A stretch of DNA of 64,000 nt from Sinorhizobium fredii USDA 257 (GCF_000265205.3 NC_018000.1:5985001-6049000), one strand, 5' to 3'. Counted from the first letter of the stretch, positions 8,753-17,925 are shown. Translations and numbers: made by a program. Notes: generated from the sequence alone by a model not told the origin.

Positions 8753-8968
8753 CGAACCGAGGCACAGCGCCTGTTGCAGACGCCATCCCACCGATTGCCG
8801 AACAGTGAAAAAATTGATATGAGCACCGGCCATGGAATCCAAATTCGGATGTCGCGAACAGAAAATCGTCGTGCTGCAGGACCATAAGCGTCTGCCGGCA
8901 CGTTTTTTTGCGCGTGTCTGCGGGGCGCTGACGAGCCGCCTATGCTGATCGCTTGATCAGTGTTGTTT

Positions 8969-8992
8969 CCGGCCGCACCGCTGCCGGTTTTT
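8969..8992 (+). promoter_or_regulatory. Terminator-like hairpin in the leuC leader, possible attenuator
   Basis: CCGGC (8969-8973) and GCCGG (8983-8987) are followed directly by five Ts, 31 bases before the leuC start. A second perfect hairpin, CTGATC...GATCAG with a four-base loop, lies at 8945-8960. The stems are short, and no control peptide is seen, so this is only a candidate. Confidence 0.3.
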
Positions 8993-9022
8993 CCGTATCT
9001 GAATATTCGATGGATATATGCC

Positions 9023-10432
9023 ATGAGCGCACCGCGTACCCTCTATGACAAGATCTGGGACGATCATCTGGTCAACAGCCAGGATGACGGCACCTGTCTG
9101 CTCTACATCGACCGTCACCTCGTGCACGAGGTGACGAGTCCGCAGGCCTTCGAAGGACTGCGCATGGCCGGCCGCAAGGTCCGCGCGCCAGAAAAGACGC
9201 TCGCCGTCGTCGACCACAACGTCCCGACCTCGCCGGATCGCCACCTCGGCATCAAGAACGAGGAAAGCCGCATTCAGGTCGAGGCGCTTGCCAAAAACGC
9301 CGCCGATTTCGGCGTCGAATATTATTCCGAGAACGACAAGCGCCAGGGCATCGTCCATATCGTCGGCCCAGAGCAGGGCTTTACGCTTCCGGGCATGACG
9401 ATCGTCTGCGGCGACAGCCACACCTCGACGCACGGCGCCTTCGGGGCGCTGGCGCACGGCATCGGCACCTCGGAAGTGGAGCACGTGCTTGCAACCCAGA
9501 CGCTGATCCAGAAGAAGGCGAAGAACATGCTGGTGCGCGTCGACGGGCAACTGCCGCCCGGCGTGACCGCCAAGGACATCATTCTCGCCATCATCGGCGA
9601 GATCGGCACGGCCGGCGGCACCGGCCACGTCATCGAATTCGCCGGCGAGGCGATCCGGTCGCTGTCGATGGAAGGCCGCATGACGGTCTGCAACATGACG
9701 ATCGAAGGCGGCGCCCGCGCCGGCCTGATCGCGCCGGATGAAACGACCTTCGAATATATCAAGAACAAGCCGCGCGCCCCGACGGGCAAGGCCTGGGACA
9801 TGGCGCTCGACTACTGGAAGACGCTGCACACGGACGAGGGCGCCCATTACGATCGCGTCGTCGTGCTCGACGCCGCCAGCCTGCCGCCGATCGTCTCCTG
9901 GGGCTCCTCTCCGGAAGACGTCATCTCGGTCCAGGGTGTCGTTCCGAACCCGGACGATATTCAGGACGAGACGAAGCGGACCTCGAAATGGCGTGCGCTC
10001 GACTATATGGGCCTGAAGCCGGGCACGAAGATCACCGACATCGCCGTCGACCGGGTCTTCATCGGCTCCTGCACCAATGGCCGCATCGAGGACCTGCGCG
10101 CCGTCGCCAAGGTCGTCGAGGGCCGCAAGGTCGCCTCGACCGTTTCGGCGATGATCGTGCCGGGGTCCGGCCTCGTCAAGGAACAGGCCGAGGCCGAGGG
10201 TCTAGACAAGATCTTCAGGGAAGCCGGTTTCGACTGGCGCGAGCCCGGCTGCTCCATGTGCCTGGCGATGAACGACGACCGGCTGAAGCCCGGCGAACGC
10301 TGCGCCTCGACGTCGAACCGCAACTTCGAAGGCCGCCAGGGCTTCAAGGGCCGCACCCATCTGGTCTCTCCGGCGATGGCTGCCGCCGCCGCGGTAGCGG
10401 GCCACTTCGTCGATATCCGCGAGTGGAAATAA
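9023..10432 (+). CDS. leuC: 3-isopropylmalate dehydratase large subunit
   Basis: 469 residues from the ATG at 9023 ([17 protein letters not shown]); the upstream 21 codons of the frame are leader. Aconitase-family signatures are present: [21 protein letters not shown], the first cluster cysteine in [13 protein letters not shown], and the pair in [11 protein letters not shown] that completes the 4Fe-4S site. With LeuD it isomerises 2-isopropylmalate to 3-isopropylmalate in leucine synthesis. leuD is not adjacent, as is common in rhizobia. Followed by a strong terminator. Confidence 0.98.
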   Translation: MSAPRTLYDKIWDDHLVNSQDDGTCLLYIDRHLVHEVTSPQAFEGLRMAGRKVRAPEKTLAVVDHNVPTSPDRHLGIKNEESRIQVEALAKNAADFGVEYYSENDKRQGIVHIVGPEQGFTLPGMTIVCGDSHTSTHGAFGALAHGIGTSEVEHVLATQTLIQKKAKNMLVRVDGQLPPGVTAKDIILAIIGEIGTAGGTGHVIEFAGEAIRSLSMEGRMTVCNMTIEGGARAGLIAPDETTFEYIKNKPRAPTGKAWDMALDYWKTLHTDEGAHYDRVVVLDAASLPPIVSWGSSPEDVISVQGVVPNPDDIQDETKRTSKWRALDYMGLKPGTKITDIAVDRVFIGSCTNGRIEDLRAVAKVVEGRKVASTVSAMIVPGSGLVKEQAEAEGLDKIFREAGFDWREPGCSMCLAMNDDRLKPGERCASTSNRNFEGRQGFKGRTHLVSPAMAAAAAVAGHFVDIREWK

Positions 10433-10460
10433 GCCGGTTTTGAGCTTTTCCGGCATGCTC

Positions 10461-10487
10461 GGCCGCCCTTCCGGGCGGCCTTTTTTA
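10461..10487 (+). terminator. Rho-independent terminator of leuC
   Basis: GGCCGCCC and GGGCGGCC form a GC-rich stem at 10461-10480, followed by six Ts. Confidence 0.92.
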
Positions 10488-10541
10488 TTGCATGCGTCGG
10501 TGCGACAATAGGATCATCGGCCGACACATGAGGAGCGCCCC

Positions 10542-11087
10542 ATGCCTGACGACGCCAGCCCTCCGATACGCCGCCTCATGCTGCTCCGCCACGCCAAATC
10601 CGCCTGGCCGGAGGGGGTTGCCGACCATCGCCGGGCGCTTGCCGGCCGCGGTCGAAAGGCGGCCCCGGCAATTGGCGCCTTCATGGCGCAGCGGGGCCTG
10701 ATCCCGGACCTCGCCCTCGTTTCAACCGCCCGACGCGCGCAAGAGACCTGGGAACTCGTCGCCGAAGCTTTGCCGCACAAGATTGCCGCCCGTGACGCCG
10801 TCGGCATCTACGAGGTTGCCGCCACGGCCATAGTCGACGTGATCCGCAAGGTGGAGCCGTCCGTCGAAAAGCTGCTGCTCGTCGGGCACAATCCGGGCAT
10901 GGCGGAACTCGCACTGCTCCTCGCCGGCGGCGGCGATGCGGTGGCGCTGGAGCGCCTCAGGAAGAAGTTTCCGACGGCCGGGCTCGCCGTCATGGATTTC
11001 ACCATCGAGCAATGGTCGGAGATAGCGCCCGGCACGGGGCGGCTCGTCCAGTTCGTGACGCCGCGCCTGCTCGATGATGGATCATGA
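10542..11087 (+). CDS. SixA-type histidine phosphatase family protein
   Basis: 181 residues. The phosphohistidine motif LMLLRHAKSAWP lies at about residues 12-23, and the second catalytic histidine is in VGHNPGM near residue 112; VSTARRAQETWEL supplies the conserved arginine. This small form, with RHAKS in place of RHGET and no large insert, matches SixA, which removes phosphate from histidine phosphotransfer proteins. The target here is unknown. It stands alone between the leuC terminator and the inverted-repeat element, and the stop is 15 bp from that element. Confidence 0.88.
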   Translation: MPDDASPPIRRLMLLRHAKSAWPEGVADHRRALAGRGRKAAPAIGAFMAQRGLIPDLALVSTARRAQETWELVAEALPHKIAARDAVGIYEVAATAIVDVIRKVEPSVEKLLLVGHNPGMAELALLLAGGGDAVALERLRKKFPTAGLAVMDFTIEQWSEIAPGTGRLVQFVTPRLLDDGS

Positions 11088-11101
11088 GGCGACCGGCGCA
11101 T

Positions 11102-11377
11102 CCTAGAGCCTTTCCTGATTAAATTGAACCATTCTGCCGGAGCAGGTTTGCGTCAGAGCAGAGGCGATTGCCGACTGTAGTACCCGGATGTACGGCCGAG
11201 GCGATCGCCTCTGAGGCTGGCGGAAAGATGCCCGGCCCTTCGGGTTGGCTGAAGCGCGCGGCCTGTTTGCTCGGCTGGTTTCGCCGTAGCGTTGGCTACG
11301 CCGCGCGCCAGCCGAGCAAACATTCCACTCCGCTTGAGCCAACAGAATGGTTCAATTTAACCAGGAAAGGCTCTAGG
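11102..11377. mobile_element. 276-bp inverted-repeat element, MITE-like or rhizobial mosaic repeat
   Basis: The 35 bases at 11102-11136 (starting CCTAGAGCCTTTCCTG, ending GAACCATTCTG) are the reverse complement of 11343-11377 with one mismatch. Inside are two further inverted pairs: CAGAGGCGAT with ATCGCCTCTG, and TGTTTGCTCGGCTGG with CCAGCCGAGCAAACA, the latter enclosing a GTAGC/GCTAC hairpin. There is no transposase or credible frame inside. It could be a non-autonomous element or one of the structured intergenic repeats known from rhizobia. I could not make out a clear target duplication. The right terminus supplies the stop codon of the next gene. Confidence 0.8.
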
Positions 11378-11921
11378 CGACCCTGACTGCCGTTCCCCGA
11401 CGCATGTGCCGGATCAGCCGTTTCATCGCCGGCAGGCTGACGGCGATACAGCCTTGCGTCGGCTCGTAGCCGGGGCGAATGAGGTGGAAGAATATCGCCG
11501 AGCCCGCTTGCCGCCGTCTGCAGGTGATGTTCCAGTCCATGACCAGACAGACGTCGTAAAGCCCGTCGTCCCGCATCATCGTCTCGTGGCTCGCGGCAAA
11601 CGGCGCCCTCACTGGGCGGTTATAGGATGCATGGTCCGGCGCGTCGCACCAGAGCATGTCGCGGCGGATCCCGCGCATCGGCAGCCGGGTCGACGGCAGG
11701 GAAACGCGATCGCTGCGCACGAAGCCGCCGATCAGTTTCATCGTCGCCCGCGGCGTCGCGCCGTCTCCTTCGCGCTTCAGGGCGGTGAGGCCGCTTCGCC
11801 CGATCGCCGCCTGCTCCGTTCTGCCGTCAAAGCTCACAAGGGCGCGCCGGCGGTCGCGCGGCGCAGCGCGGACAAGGATGGTGGACTTCCCCGATCTTAC
11901 TCCCGACGTTTTCTTGCGCAT
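11373..11921 (-). CDS. L,D-transpeptidase (YkuD) family protein
   Basis: 182 residues from the ATG at 11921 (MRKKTSGVRSGKSTILVR); an upstream in-frame start at 11972 would add 17 residues. The catalytic-domain pattern is present: FFHLIRPGYEPTQGCIAVS near the C-terminus supplies the histidine and the nucleophile cysteine in the QGCIAV motif. There is no obvious signal peptide, unlike cell-wall cross-linking members, so this belongs with the short YkuD proteins of unclear substrate. Its stop codon (11373-11375) lies inside the terminal repeat of the 276-bp element, so the present C-terminus (TAVRVA) is set by that element. Confidence 0.85.
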   Translation of the reverse strand: MRKKTSGVRSGKSTILVRAAPRDRRRALVSFDGRTEQAAIGRSGLTALKREGDGATPRATMKLIGGFVRSDRVSLPSTRLPMRGIRRDMLWCDAPDHASYNRPVRAPFAASHETMMRDDGLYDVCLVMDWNITCRRRQAGSAIFFHLIRPGYEPTQGCIAVSLPAMKRLIRHMRRGTAVRVA

Positions 11922-12064
11922 TATTCTCACAAATTCTTGCTTTGCCCGTGATCTCGCGGCCACCCTATCCACGGTTCCAGGCCGACAAGATTGCGTGTCC
12001 GCCGCGCTTTGCCAAGGGCGGCATTTGAGCTAGGTTGAATTCAGGAAGCAACAGGAAATATCCC

Positions 12065-12748
12065 ATGGCGACGCGCACCATCCTCCTTGTCGACGATGAC
12101 AATGATCTGCGTGAGACGTTGATAGAGCAGCTTTCTCTTTACGAGGAGTTCGACCTCCTGCAGGAATCGACCGCCGGCAAAGGCATCCAGACGGCGCGCG
12201 CCCGCCAGGTGGACCTGTTGATCATGGATGTCGGCCTGCCGGACATGGATGGCCGCGAGGCGGTGAAGCTGCTGCGCAAGGGCGGGTTCAAGGCGCCGAT
12301 CATCATGTTGACCGGTCACGATACCGATTCGGACACGATCCTGGGTCTCGAGGCTGGCGCCAACGACTATGTCACCAAGCCCTTCCGTTTCGCCGTGCTG
12401 CTGGCCCGCATCCGCGCCCAGCTTCGCCAGCACGAGCAGAGCGAGGACGCGACCTTCAGCGTCGGCCCCTATACATTCAAGCCGAGCCAGAAGCTGCTGA
12501 CGATGGAGAACGGCCAGAAGATTCGCCTCACCGAGAAGGAGGCGGCGATCATCCGCTACCTTTACCGTGCCGAACAGAAGGTGGTTACCCGCGACGTCCT
12601 GCTCGAAGAGGTCTGGGGCTACAATTCCGGGGTGACGACGCATACGCTCGAAACACATGTCTATCGGCTGCGCCAAAAAATCGAACGCGACCCTTCCAAT
12701 GCCGAGATTCTGGTGACAGAGAACGGCGGCTACAAGATCGTTCCGTAG
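12065..12748 (+). CDS. cenR: OmpR-family response regulator, CenR/OtpR-like
   Basis: 227 residues from the ATG at 12065 (MATRTILLVDDDNDLRETL), with AGGAAA upstream. The receiver has the acidic pair in VDDD, the phosphoacceptor aspartate in LLIMDVGLPDMDG, the threonine in IIMLTGHDTDS and the lysine in YVTKPFR. The C-terminal winged helix includes RLTEKEAAIIRYLYRA and HTLETHVYRLRQKIE. The sequence and the following cyclic-nucleotide-binding gene match what I recall of the CenR regulator of alphaproteobacteria (OtpR in Brucella), which controls envelope genes. No histidine kinase gene is adjacent. Confidence 0.93.
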   Translation: MATRTILLVDDDNDLRETLIEQLSLYEEFDLLQESTAGKGIQTARARQVDLLIMDVGLPDMDGREAVKLLRKGGFKAPIIMLTGHDTDSDTILGLEAGANDYVTKPFRFAVLLARIRAQLRQHEQSEDATFSVGPYTFKPSQKLLTMENGQKIRLTEKEAAIIRYLYRAEQKVVTRDVLLEEVWGYNSGVTTHTLETHVYRLRQKIERDPSNAEILVTENGGYKIVP

Positions 12749-12756
12749 CGCGGGAT

Positions 12757-12792
12757 CGCGTGAAGCGGTTTTCCGTTCCGCATTCCGCTCTT
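12757..12792. repeat. Short dispersed repeat, GCGGTTTTCCG-type, copy 2
   Basis: CGTGAAGCGGTTTTCCG followed by TTCCGCATTCCGCTC, in the short gap between the response-regulator and the cyclic-nucleotide-binding genes. Related to 7774 and 49150. Confidence 0.55.
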
Positions 12793-12817
12793 CAGAGATA
12801 GCCAGGAGAATTGCTGC

Positions 12818-13273
12818 GTGACGCTCAATGATGACATCGCGCTTCTGTCCAACGTCTCGCTTTTCGCCGACATCGGCGACGACAAGCTTCGGCTGATCGC
12901 CTTCGGCGCCGAGCGCCGCCGCATCGCCAAGGGCCACGAGCTCTTTCGCGAAGGCGCTCCGGCCGATTGCGCCTATGCGGTTGCCGCCGGGAGCTTCTCG
13001 CTTTCGAAGCTCAACGCCGAAGGCCGCCCGCAGCCGGTCGACACCGTCGGCCGCGGCACGCTGTTATCTGAGCTGGCGCTGATATCGATGGTCGAGCGCA
13101 AGTTCACCGCCACCGCCGACGAGGACAGCGAGGTGATCCGCATCAACCGGCCGCTGTTCCGCCGCATGCTGGAAGAATATCCGGAGGTGACCGCCATGGT
13201 CGAAGCCCGGATCCGCGACAACCTGCAGGCGATGATCCGCCGCGTCGAGGCGCTGGCCGGGCGTTTCGCTTAG
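12818..13273 (+). CDS. Cyclic nucleotide-binding domain protein (Crp/Fnr-type sensor only)
   Basis: 151 residues from a GTG at 12818. It is a single cNMP-binding barrel: LLSNVSLFADIGDDKLRLIA, ELFREGAPADCAYAV, DTVGRGTLLSELALIS at the phosphate-binding cassette position, and a closing helix pair VTAMVEARIRDNLQ. There is no DNA-binding domain after it, so it acts as a stand-alone sensor or partner protein. It follows the CenR-like regulator by 70 bp on the same strand, a pairing also seen beside Brucella otpR, which suggests a shared role in envelope control. Ligand not known. Confidence 0.9.
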   Translation: MTLNDDIALLSNVSLFADIGDDKLRLIAFGAERRRIAKGHELFREGAPADCAYAVAAGSFSLSKLNAEGRPQPVDTVGRGTLLSELALISMVERKFTATADEDSEVIRINRPLFRRMLEEYPEVTAMVEARIRDNLQAMIRRVEALAGRFA

Positions 13274-13295
13274 TCGAAGGCACTTTGCCCAAAAA

Positions 13296-13330
13296 GCCCC
13301 TCCCCACCCTCTTACACAGGTGGGAGGGGC
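13296..13330. repeat. C-rich palindromic repeat, copy 3
   Basis: GCCCCTCCCCACC pairs with GGTGGGAGGGGC across about ten bases, just after the cyclic-nucleotide-binding gene. Confidence 0.8.
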
Positions 13331-13416
13331 TAGGCGGCCGCGGCTCGGACCTGTGGCCCTCGCAACATCTGAGCTGTCAGAGCCGGTGAGACATGGGTGG
13401 ACCGGGCGCGGCAAGG

Positions 13417-13442
13417 AAGCCCCTCCCACCTGTGGGGAGCCC
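13417..13442. repeat. C-rich palindromic repeat, copy 4
   Basis: AGCCCCTCCCACCTGTGGGG followed by AGCCC, six bases from the xthA stop; with copy 3 it flanks the 174-bp gap between convergent genes. Confidence 0.7.
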
Positions 13443-13447
13443 ACACC

Positions 13448-14254
13448 TCAAAGTTCGAAATGAGCGATCACCGGCACGTGGTCGGACGGGCGCTCCCAGC
13501 CGCGTGCTTCCCTGAGGATGTCGACGCGGACGAGCTTCGCGGCGAGGTCGGCAGAGGACCAGATGTGGTCGAGACGGCGGCCGCGGTCGGCCGCGGCCCA
13601 GTCCTTTGCCCGATAGCTCCACCAGGTGTAGAGCCTTTCAGGCGGCGGGGTATGCTGGCGCATCAGGTCGACCCAGGCGCCGCCGGTCATCACCGTGGTG
13701 AGCCCATCGGTTTCGATCGGCGTGTGGCTGACGATCCTCAGGAGCTGCTTGTGCGACCAGACGTCGCGCTCGAGGGGCGCGATGTTGAGGTCGCCGACCA
13801 GGATCGAGGAGATGCCCGCCTCGGCCTCGGCGTGCAGGAGTTTCATCTCGTCGACGAAATCGAGCTTGTGGCCGAATTTCGGGTTGATCGTGCGGTCCGG
13901 TTCATCGCCGCCGGCCGGCACATAGAAATTGTGCAGGCGAACGGTCTTGCCGCCAGCTTGAAAGACCACGGAGAGATGGCGCGCATCTCCGACACCGCAA
14001 TAGTCGCGGCGATCGGCCAGTTCGTGCAACGGCAGGCGCGAGATGGTCGCCACGCCGTGATAGCCCTTCTGCCCGTGCATCTCGATATATTGGTAGCCGA
14101 GCTTCTTCAGCGGTGCCGAGGGAAACTGGTCGTCCGGGCACTTGGTTTCCTGCAGGCAGAGGATGTCCGGCTGCCATGTCGCCAGCAAATGCTCCACCAG
14201 CGGCATGCGCAGGCGGACGGAGTTGATGTTCCACGTGGCGATGGAAAGCGTCAT
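13448..14254 (-). CDS. xthA: Exodeoxyribonuclease III
   Basis: 268 residues from the ATG at 14254 (MTLSIATWNINSVRLR); the frame extends 31 codons upstream without conserved sequence. All EEP-nuclease motifs are visible: ATWNINSVR, ILCLQETKCPD, YHGVATISR, VGDLNIAP, RLDHIWSS and the terminal PSDHVPVIAHF with the catalytic histidine. It cleaves DNA at abasic sites and degrades 3' ends in base excision repair. It lies downstream of the lolA-like gene on the same strand but is separated from it by a strong terminator, so it probably has its own promoter. Confidence 0.96.
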   Translation of the reverse strand: MTLSIATWNINSVRLRMPLVEHLLATWQPDILCLQETKCPDDQFPSAPLKKLGYQYIEMHGQKGYHGVATISRLPLHELADRRDYCGVGDARHLSVVFQAGGKTVRLHNFYVPAGGDEPDRTINPKFGHKLDFVDEMKLLHAEAEAGISSILVGDLNIAPLERDVWSHKQLLRIVSHTPIETDGLTTVMTGGAWVDLMRQHTPPPERLYTWWSYRAKDWAAADRGRRLDHIWSSADLAAKLVRVDILREARGWERPSDHVPVIAHFEL

Positions 14255-14346
14255 TCCAATTCCTCTGGAGAATTCGCCGATGACAGAAAGAAGGCGTCCG
14301 GAAACACCGGGCCGTTTTAAGCAGGTCCGGCGCCGATCGACAAGCA

Positions 14347-14371
14347 TGAAAAAGGCCGCCCGAGGGCGGCC
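14347..14371 (-). terminator. Rho-independent terminator downstream of the lolA-like gene
   Basis: Read on the minus strand, GGCCGCCC and GGGCGGCC form an 8-bp stem (14354-14371) followed by five Ts. Confidence 0.9.
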
Positions 14372-14438
14372 AATTCTTTCCAGTGTCCGGCTACTGCACG
14401 TTTCCTTAAATCCTAGCCGATTTAAGGCGATTCAAGTG

Positions 14439-14482
14439 CTACAGCGACCTGTGTGCGTCTAAGAAGACGCACGACGCCGTAG
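14439..14482. repeat. Stem-loop repeat after the lolA-like gene
   Basis: CTACAGCG (14439-14446) pairs with CGCCGTAG (14475-14482) with one mismatch, enclosing the perfect hairpin GTGCGTCT/AGACGCAC. It begins a few bases after the lolA-like stop. This two-level hairpin resembles intergenic repeats I know from Sinorhizobium genomes. With the terminator at 14347 it frames about 110 transcribed non-coding bases. Confidence 0.65.
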
Positions 14483-14489
14483 AGCAAGG

Positions 14490-15155
14490 TCAGCGGCCGC
14501 CCCCTTTATTTCGCACTTCGTCATAAGGAATGCGGAACACCTTGTCGTCCAGTTGGATGCCGGTCTGCACGTTGAAGATCATCACCGACGTGTCCTTCTT
14601 CTGCGCGTCGGTAATCGTCCACTGCCTCAGATTGTAGGTTTTCGGATCGAACATCATGGTGATGGTCGAATCGCCGAAGATCGAGCGGTCGCCCAGCACG
14701 ATGGTGATGAGATCGGGCTCGACCCGGACGGCGCGCACCATGCGGCTGCTCAGGTCGATCCTCTCGCTCAAGAGCAGATTGAGCGGCGTCTTCGACAAGG
14801 GATAGATGTCCCAGGTCTTCAGCTTCATGTTGCCGATGACCACCGACCGGCCGTCGGCGATGACGCGCATCGGCGAGGGTGCCTCGTAGTTGAAGCGGAT
14901 GCGTCCGGGCCGACGGATGTAGAACTTGCCGCCGGTCTGCTCGCCGCGCGGACCGAACTGGACGAATTCGCCGGCCATAGTCTTCACCGATGAGAAATGA
15001 TCGGCGATCTTCTGGGCGACGGCGGAGGCCTGCGCCGAAGCGGGTGGCGCATCAAGCGTCGTTCCGGCGATGGCCGTGAGCGCTGCCAGGCCGCAAACGA
15101 AGACGCGCCGCGAGATCGCCCGAGTGTTGCCGTCATCGTTTCTTGTCTCTGTCAT
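14490..15155 (-). CDS. lolA: LolA-like outer-membrane lipoprotein carrier
   Basis: 221 residues from the ATG at 15155 (MTETRNDDGNTRAIS), chosen because GGAG lies seven bases upstream; an in-frame ATG at 15170 is the alternative. An N-terminal twin-arginine-like RR and hydrophobic run (VFVCGLAALTAIAG) act as signal peptide. The body matches LolA: VKTMAGEFVQFGPRGEQTGG, KFYIRRPGRIRFNYEAPSP, and a C-terminal VMIFNVQTGIQLDDKVFRI. LolA shuttles lipoproteins across the periplasm from LolCDE. It lies 115 bp downstream of ftsK on the same strand. Confidence 0.9.
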   Translation of the reverse strand: MTETRNDDGNTRAISRRVFVCGLAALTAIAGTTLDAPPASAQASAVAQKIADHFSSVKTMAGEFVQFGPRGEQTGGKFYIRRPGRIRFNYEAPSPMRVIADGRSVVIGNMKLKTWDIYPLSKTPLNLLLSERIDLSSRMVRAVRVEPDLITIVLGDRSIFGDSTITMMFDPKTYNLRQWTITDAQKKDTSVMIFNVQTGIQLDDKVFRIPYDEVRNKGGGR

Positions 15156-15270
15156 CGCAGTCTCCTTCATATGAGCGTCATGTGGAGCGCAAGTGGGGCG
15201 CCTTCAAGGCGTTGTCCGGCACCGCGGCGCCCCCGCTCTCAAATGACCGTTACCGACCGGCTCTCCAGAC

Positions 15271-17925
15271 TTACCGGCCCGTGATCTCCGCTTCGGTCGG
15301 CACCAGAATTTCCCGCTTGCCGGCGTGGTTGGCCGGTCCGATGATGCCCTCCTGCTCCATCCGCTCGATCAGCGATGCGGCCCTATTATAGCCGATGCCG
15401 AGACGCCGCTGCACGTAGGATGTCGATGCCTTGCCGTCGCGCAGCACGATCGCCACGGCCTGGTCGTAGGGGTCCTCGGAATCCGCAAGATTCGAGGTAC
15501 CGGCCGGTCCGCCGCCTTCGTTCTCCTCGTCGTCGTCCTCGGTGATCGCGTCGAGATATTGCGGCACCCCTTGCGTCTTCAGATAGGCGACCACCTCTTC
15601 CACTTCCGTGTCGGAGACGAAGGGGCCGTGGACGCGCTGGATGCGGCCGCCGCCGGCCATGTAGAGCATGTCGCCCTGGCCGAGGAGCTGCTCGGCCCCC
15701 TGCTCGCCGAGGATGGTGCGGCTGTCGATCTTCGAGGTAACCTGGAAGGAGATGCGGGTCGGGAAGTTCGCCTTGATCGTGCCGGTGATGACGTCGACCG
15801 ACGGGCGCTGCGTCGCCATGATGACGTGGATGCCGGCGGCGCGCGCCATCTGGGCGAGCCGCTGCACTGCACCTTCGATATCCTTGCCGGCGACCATCAT
15901 CAGGTCGGCCATCTCGTCGATGATGACGACGATATAGGGCATCGGCGAGAGGTCGAACTCTTCGGTTTCGTAGACGGCCTCGCCGGTCTGGCGGTCGAAG
16001 CCGGTCTGGACGGTGCGGGTGATCGCCTCGCCCCTGGCAAGCGCCTGCTCGACGCGGGCGTTGAAGCCATCGATGTTGCGGACGCCGATCTTCGACATCT
16101 TCTTGTAGCGCTCTTCCATCTCGCGCACCGTCCATTTCAGCGCGACGACGGCCTTCTTCGGGTCGGTAACCACCGGCGAGAGCAGATGCGGGATGCCGTC
16201 ATAGACGGAGAGCTCGAGCATCTTCGGGTCGATCATGATCAGCCGGCACTGATCGGGGGTGAGGCGATAGAGCAGCGACAGGATCATCGTGTTGATCGCC
16301 ACCGACTTGCCCGAGCCGGTCGTGCCGGCGACGAGCAGATGCGGCATCTTGGCGAGGTCGGCGACGACCGCTTCGCCGCCGATCGTCTTGCCGAGTGCCA
16401 TGGCGAGCTTCGTCTTGGTGGTCTCGAAGTCGCGCGAGCCGATCAGTTCGCGCAGATAAACCATTTCGCGCCGCTGGTTCGGCAGTTCGATGCCGATGGC
16501 GTTTCGGCCCGGCACCACGGCGACGCGGGCGGCGATGGCGCTCATCGAGCGGGCGATGTCGTCGGCAAGGCCGATGACGCGCGACGACTTGATGCCGGGC
16601 GCCGGCTCGAGTTCGTAGAGCGTCACCACCGGGCCGGGACGGACATGGATGATCTCGCCCTTGACGCCGAAATCCTCGAGCACGCCTTCGAGCATGCGGG
16701 CATTCTGCTCCAGCGCATCCGCCGACAGCGAGGCGTCGCGCGCGACATTCTTCGGCTCCGCGAGGAAATGGATCGGCGGCAGCGCGAAGTCGTCATCCTC
16801 GTCGACGAAGGAGCGCTGGGCCTCGCGTTCGATGCGCTGGCCGCTCTTCGGGCGCGGCGGCAGCGGGGCCACCCGCGAGCCGCCTATCGCGACCGTCGGC
16901 TTCGCGGGGGCAGGCCTCGGCGCCCAGTCGGCGGCAATGTCGTCCTCGTCGTCCGGCAGGATGCCGGCGGGGCGAGCCTCGTCGATGTCGAAGGGCGGTT
17001 CGTTTTCATCGGCGACGATCGGCGGCGGCGTGACGATGCGGCGCTCGGCGCGATCGAGCGACGGTTCGATACGTGCGAGGCCGGCCTGCGCCTTCGGCCG
17101 GACCGGCTCGTTGAGCGTACCGAATTCGTCGTTGTTGAAATCATATGGTTCGTCGTACTGGCGTTTGGCGCGGCTGGCGCTCAGGCCGAAGGCGCGCCGC
17201 AGCCGGGCCTGCGCCGTGAAGCGCATATGGGCGAGCGAGCCCATCAGCAGGGTCAGCGGACCTTCGTCGTCGTCTTCCTCGAGTTCTTCGCGGATGGTGC
17301 GCGCCTTGCTGGGGACGGGCGCCGGTGCTTCCTCTTCCAGGTCCGTCTCGCTGACGCCGATCAGGCCGGCGCTGAAGATCAGCGCCCAGGCCGCCGGGCC
17401 GGCGAATAGGCAGGCGAGAACGGTCGCGAAGGTGCCGGTTGGGAACGTGCCGGTAAAGAGCGCCGGGAAACGCAGGATCATATCGCCGAAAACGCCGCCG
17501 AGACCATTTGGCAATGGCCAGGTGATCGGTGCCGGCACGCAGCTCAAGGCAGCGCCTGCCAGAGCCGACCCGACGAACCAGAGGCAGAGCCGCTTCACGA
17601 TCTTGTCGAAGGGCTTGTTGCCGATCAGCACGAGGGCCCAGGCGACCGCCGGCAGCAGCGCCACGACGCTCGCCAGGCCGAAGAACTGCATGAAGATATC
17701 GGCAAAGGCGGCGCCGCCATAGCCGAGCAGGTTGGTCGGCTCGTCCGAGGTGGCATAGGAGAAGCTCGGATCGGCAACGTTCCAGGTCGACAGGGCGGCA
17801 ACGGCGAGCGCCAGGGCGCCGAACAGCGCAAAGCCTGCCAGCGACGCGATCTGGCGCCAGAGGAAGGCGGTTAGCACGAACTGATTGGAACGGTTGTCAA
17901 GCGTTGCGGGGTTGCTTCTGCTCAT
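15271..17925 (-). CDS. ftsK: DNA translocase FtsK
   Basis: 884 residues from the ATG at 17925 ([18 protein letters not shown]); the frame is open to 18072 but the extra 49 residues are low-complexity. Four membrane segments occupy roughly residues 20-190, then a long acidic/proline linker, then the RecA-like motor with Walker A ([13 protein letters not shown], near residue 530), Walker [14 protein letters not shown], and a C-terminal gamma winged helix ([20 protein letters not shown]) that reads KOPS sites. FtsK pumps DNA at the septum and activates XerCD. Downstream is the lolA-like gene, as in many alphaproteobacteria. Confidence 0.97.
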   Translation of the reverse strand: MSRSNPATLDNRSNQFVLTAFLWRQIASLAGFALFGALALAVAALSTWNVADPSFSYATSDEPTNLLGYGGAAFADIFMQFFGLASVVALLPAVAWALVLIGNKPFDKIVKRLCLWFVGSALAGAALSCVPAPITWPLPNGLGGVFGDMILRFPALFTGTFPTGTFATVLACLFAGPAAWALIFSAGLIGVSETDLEEEAPAPVPSKARTIREELEEDDDEGPLTLLMGSLAHMRFTAQARLRRAFGLSASRAKRQYDEPYDFNNDEFGTLNEPVRPKAQAGLARIEPSLDRAERRIVTPPPIVADENEPPFDIDEARPAGILPDDEDDIAADWAPRPAPAKPTVAIGGSRVAPLPPRPKSGQRIEREAQRSFVDEDDDFALPPIHFLAEPKNVARDASLSADALEQNARMLEGVLEDFGVKGEIIHVRPGPVVTLYELEPAPGIKSSRVIGLADDIARSMSAIAARVAVVPGRNAIGIELPNQRREMVYLRELIGSRDFETTKTKLAMALGKTIGGEAVVADLAKMPHLLVAGTTGSGKSVAINTMILSLLYRLTPDQCRLIMIDPKMLELSVYDGIPHLLSPVVTDPKKAVVALKWTVREMEERYKKMSKIGVRNIDGFNARVEQALARGEAITRTVQTGFDRQTGEAVYETEEFDLSPMPYIVVIIDEMADLMMVAGKDIEGAVQRLAQMARAAGIHVIMATQRPSVDVITGTIKANFPTRISFQVTSKIDSRTILGEQGAEQLLGQGDMLYMAGGGRIQRVHGPFVSDTEVEEVVAYLKTQGVPQYLDAITEDDDEENEGGGPAGTSNLADSEDPYDQAVAIVLRDGKASTSYVQRRLGIGYNRAASLIERMEQEGIIGPANHAGKREILVPTEAEITGR

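Larger units (their letters stand above)
8650..9022. other. Intergenic leader upstream of leuC
   Basis: 373 bp. It holds a C-rich palindromic repeat (8671-8752), a small perfect hairpin (8945-8960) and a terminator-like hairpin (8969-8992) close before leuC. No leucine-rich leader peptide is visible. Confidence 0.5.

Noticed and set aside
11103..11386. Two short frames inside the 276-bp inverted-repeat element
   Set aside because: They follow from the palindromic sequence itself and do not resemble a transposase.
15325..17409. A 694-codon plus-strand frame opposite ftsK
   Set aside because: Antisense shadow of ftsK; composition dominated by Asp/His/Arg with no domain.
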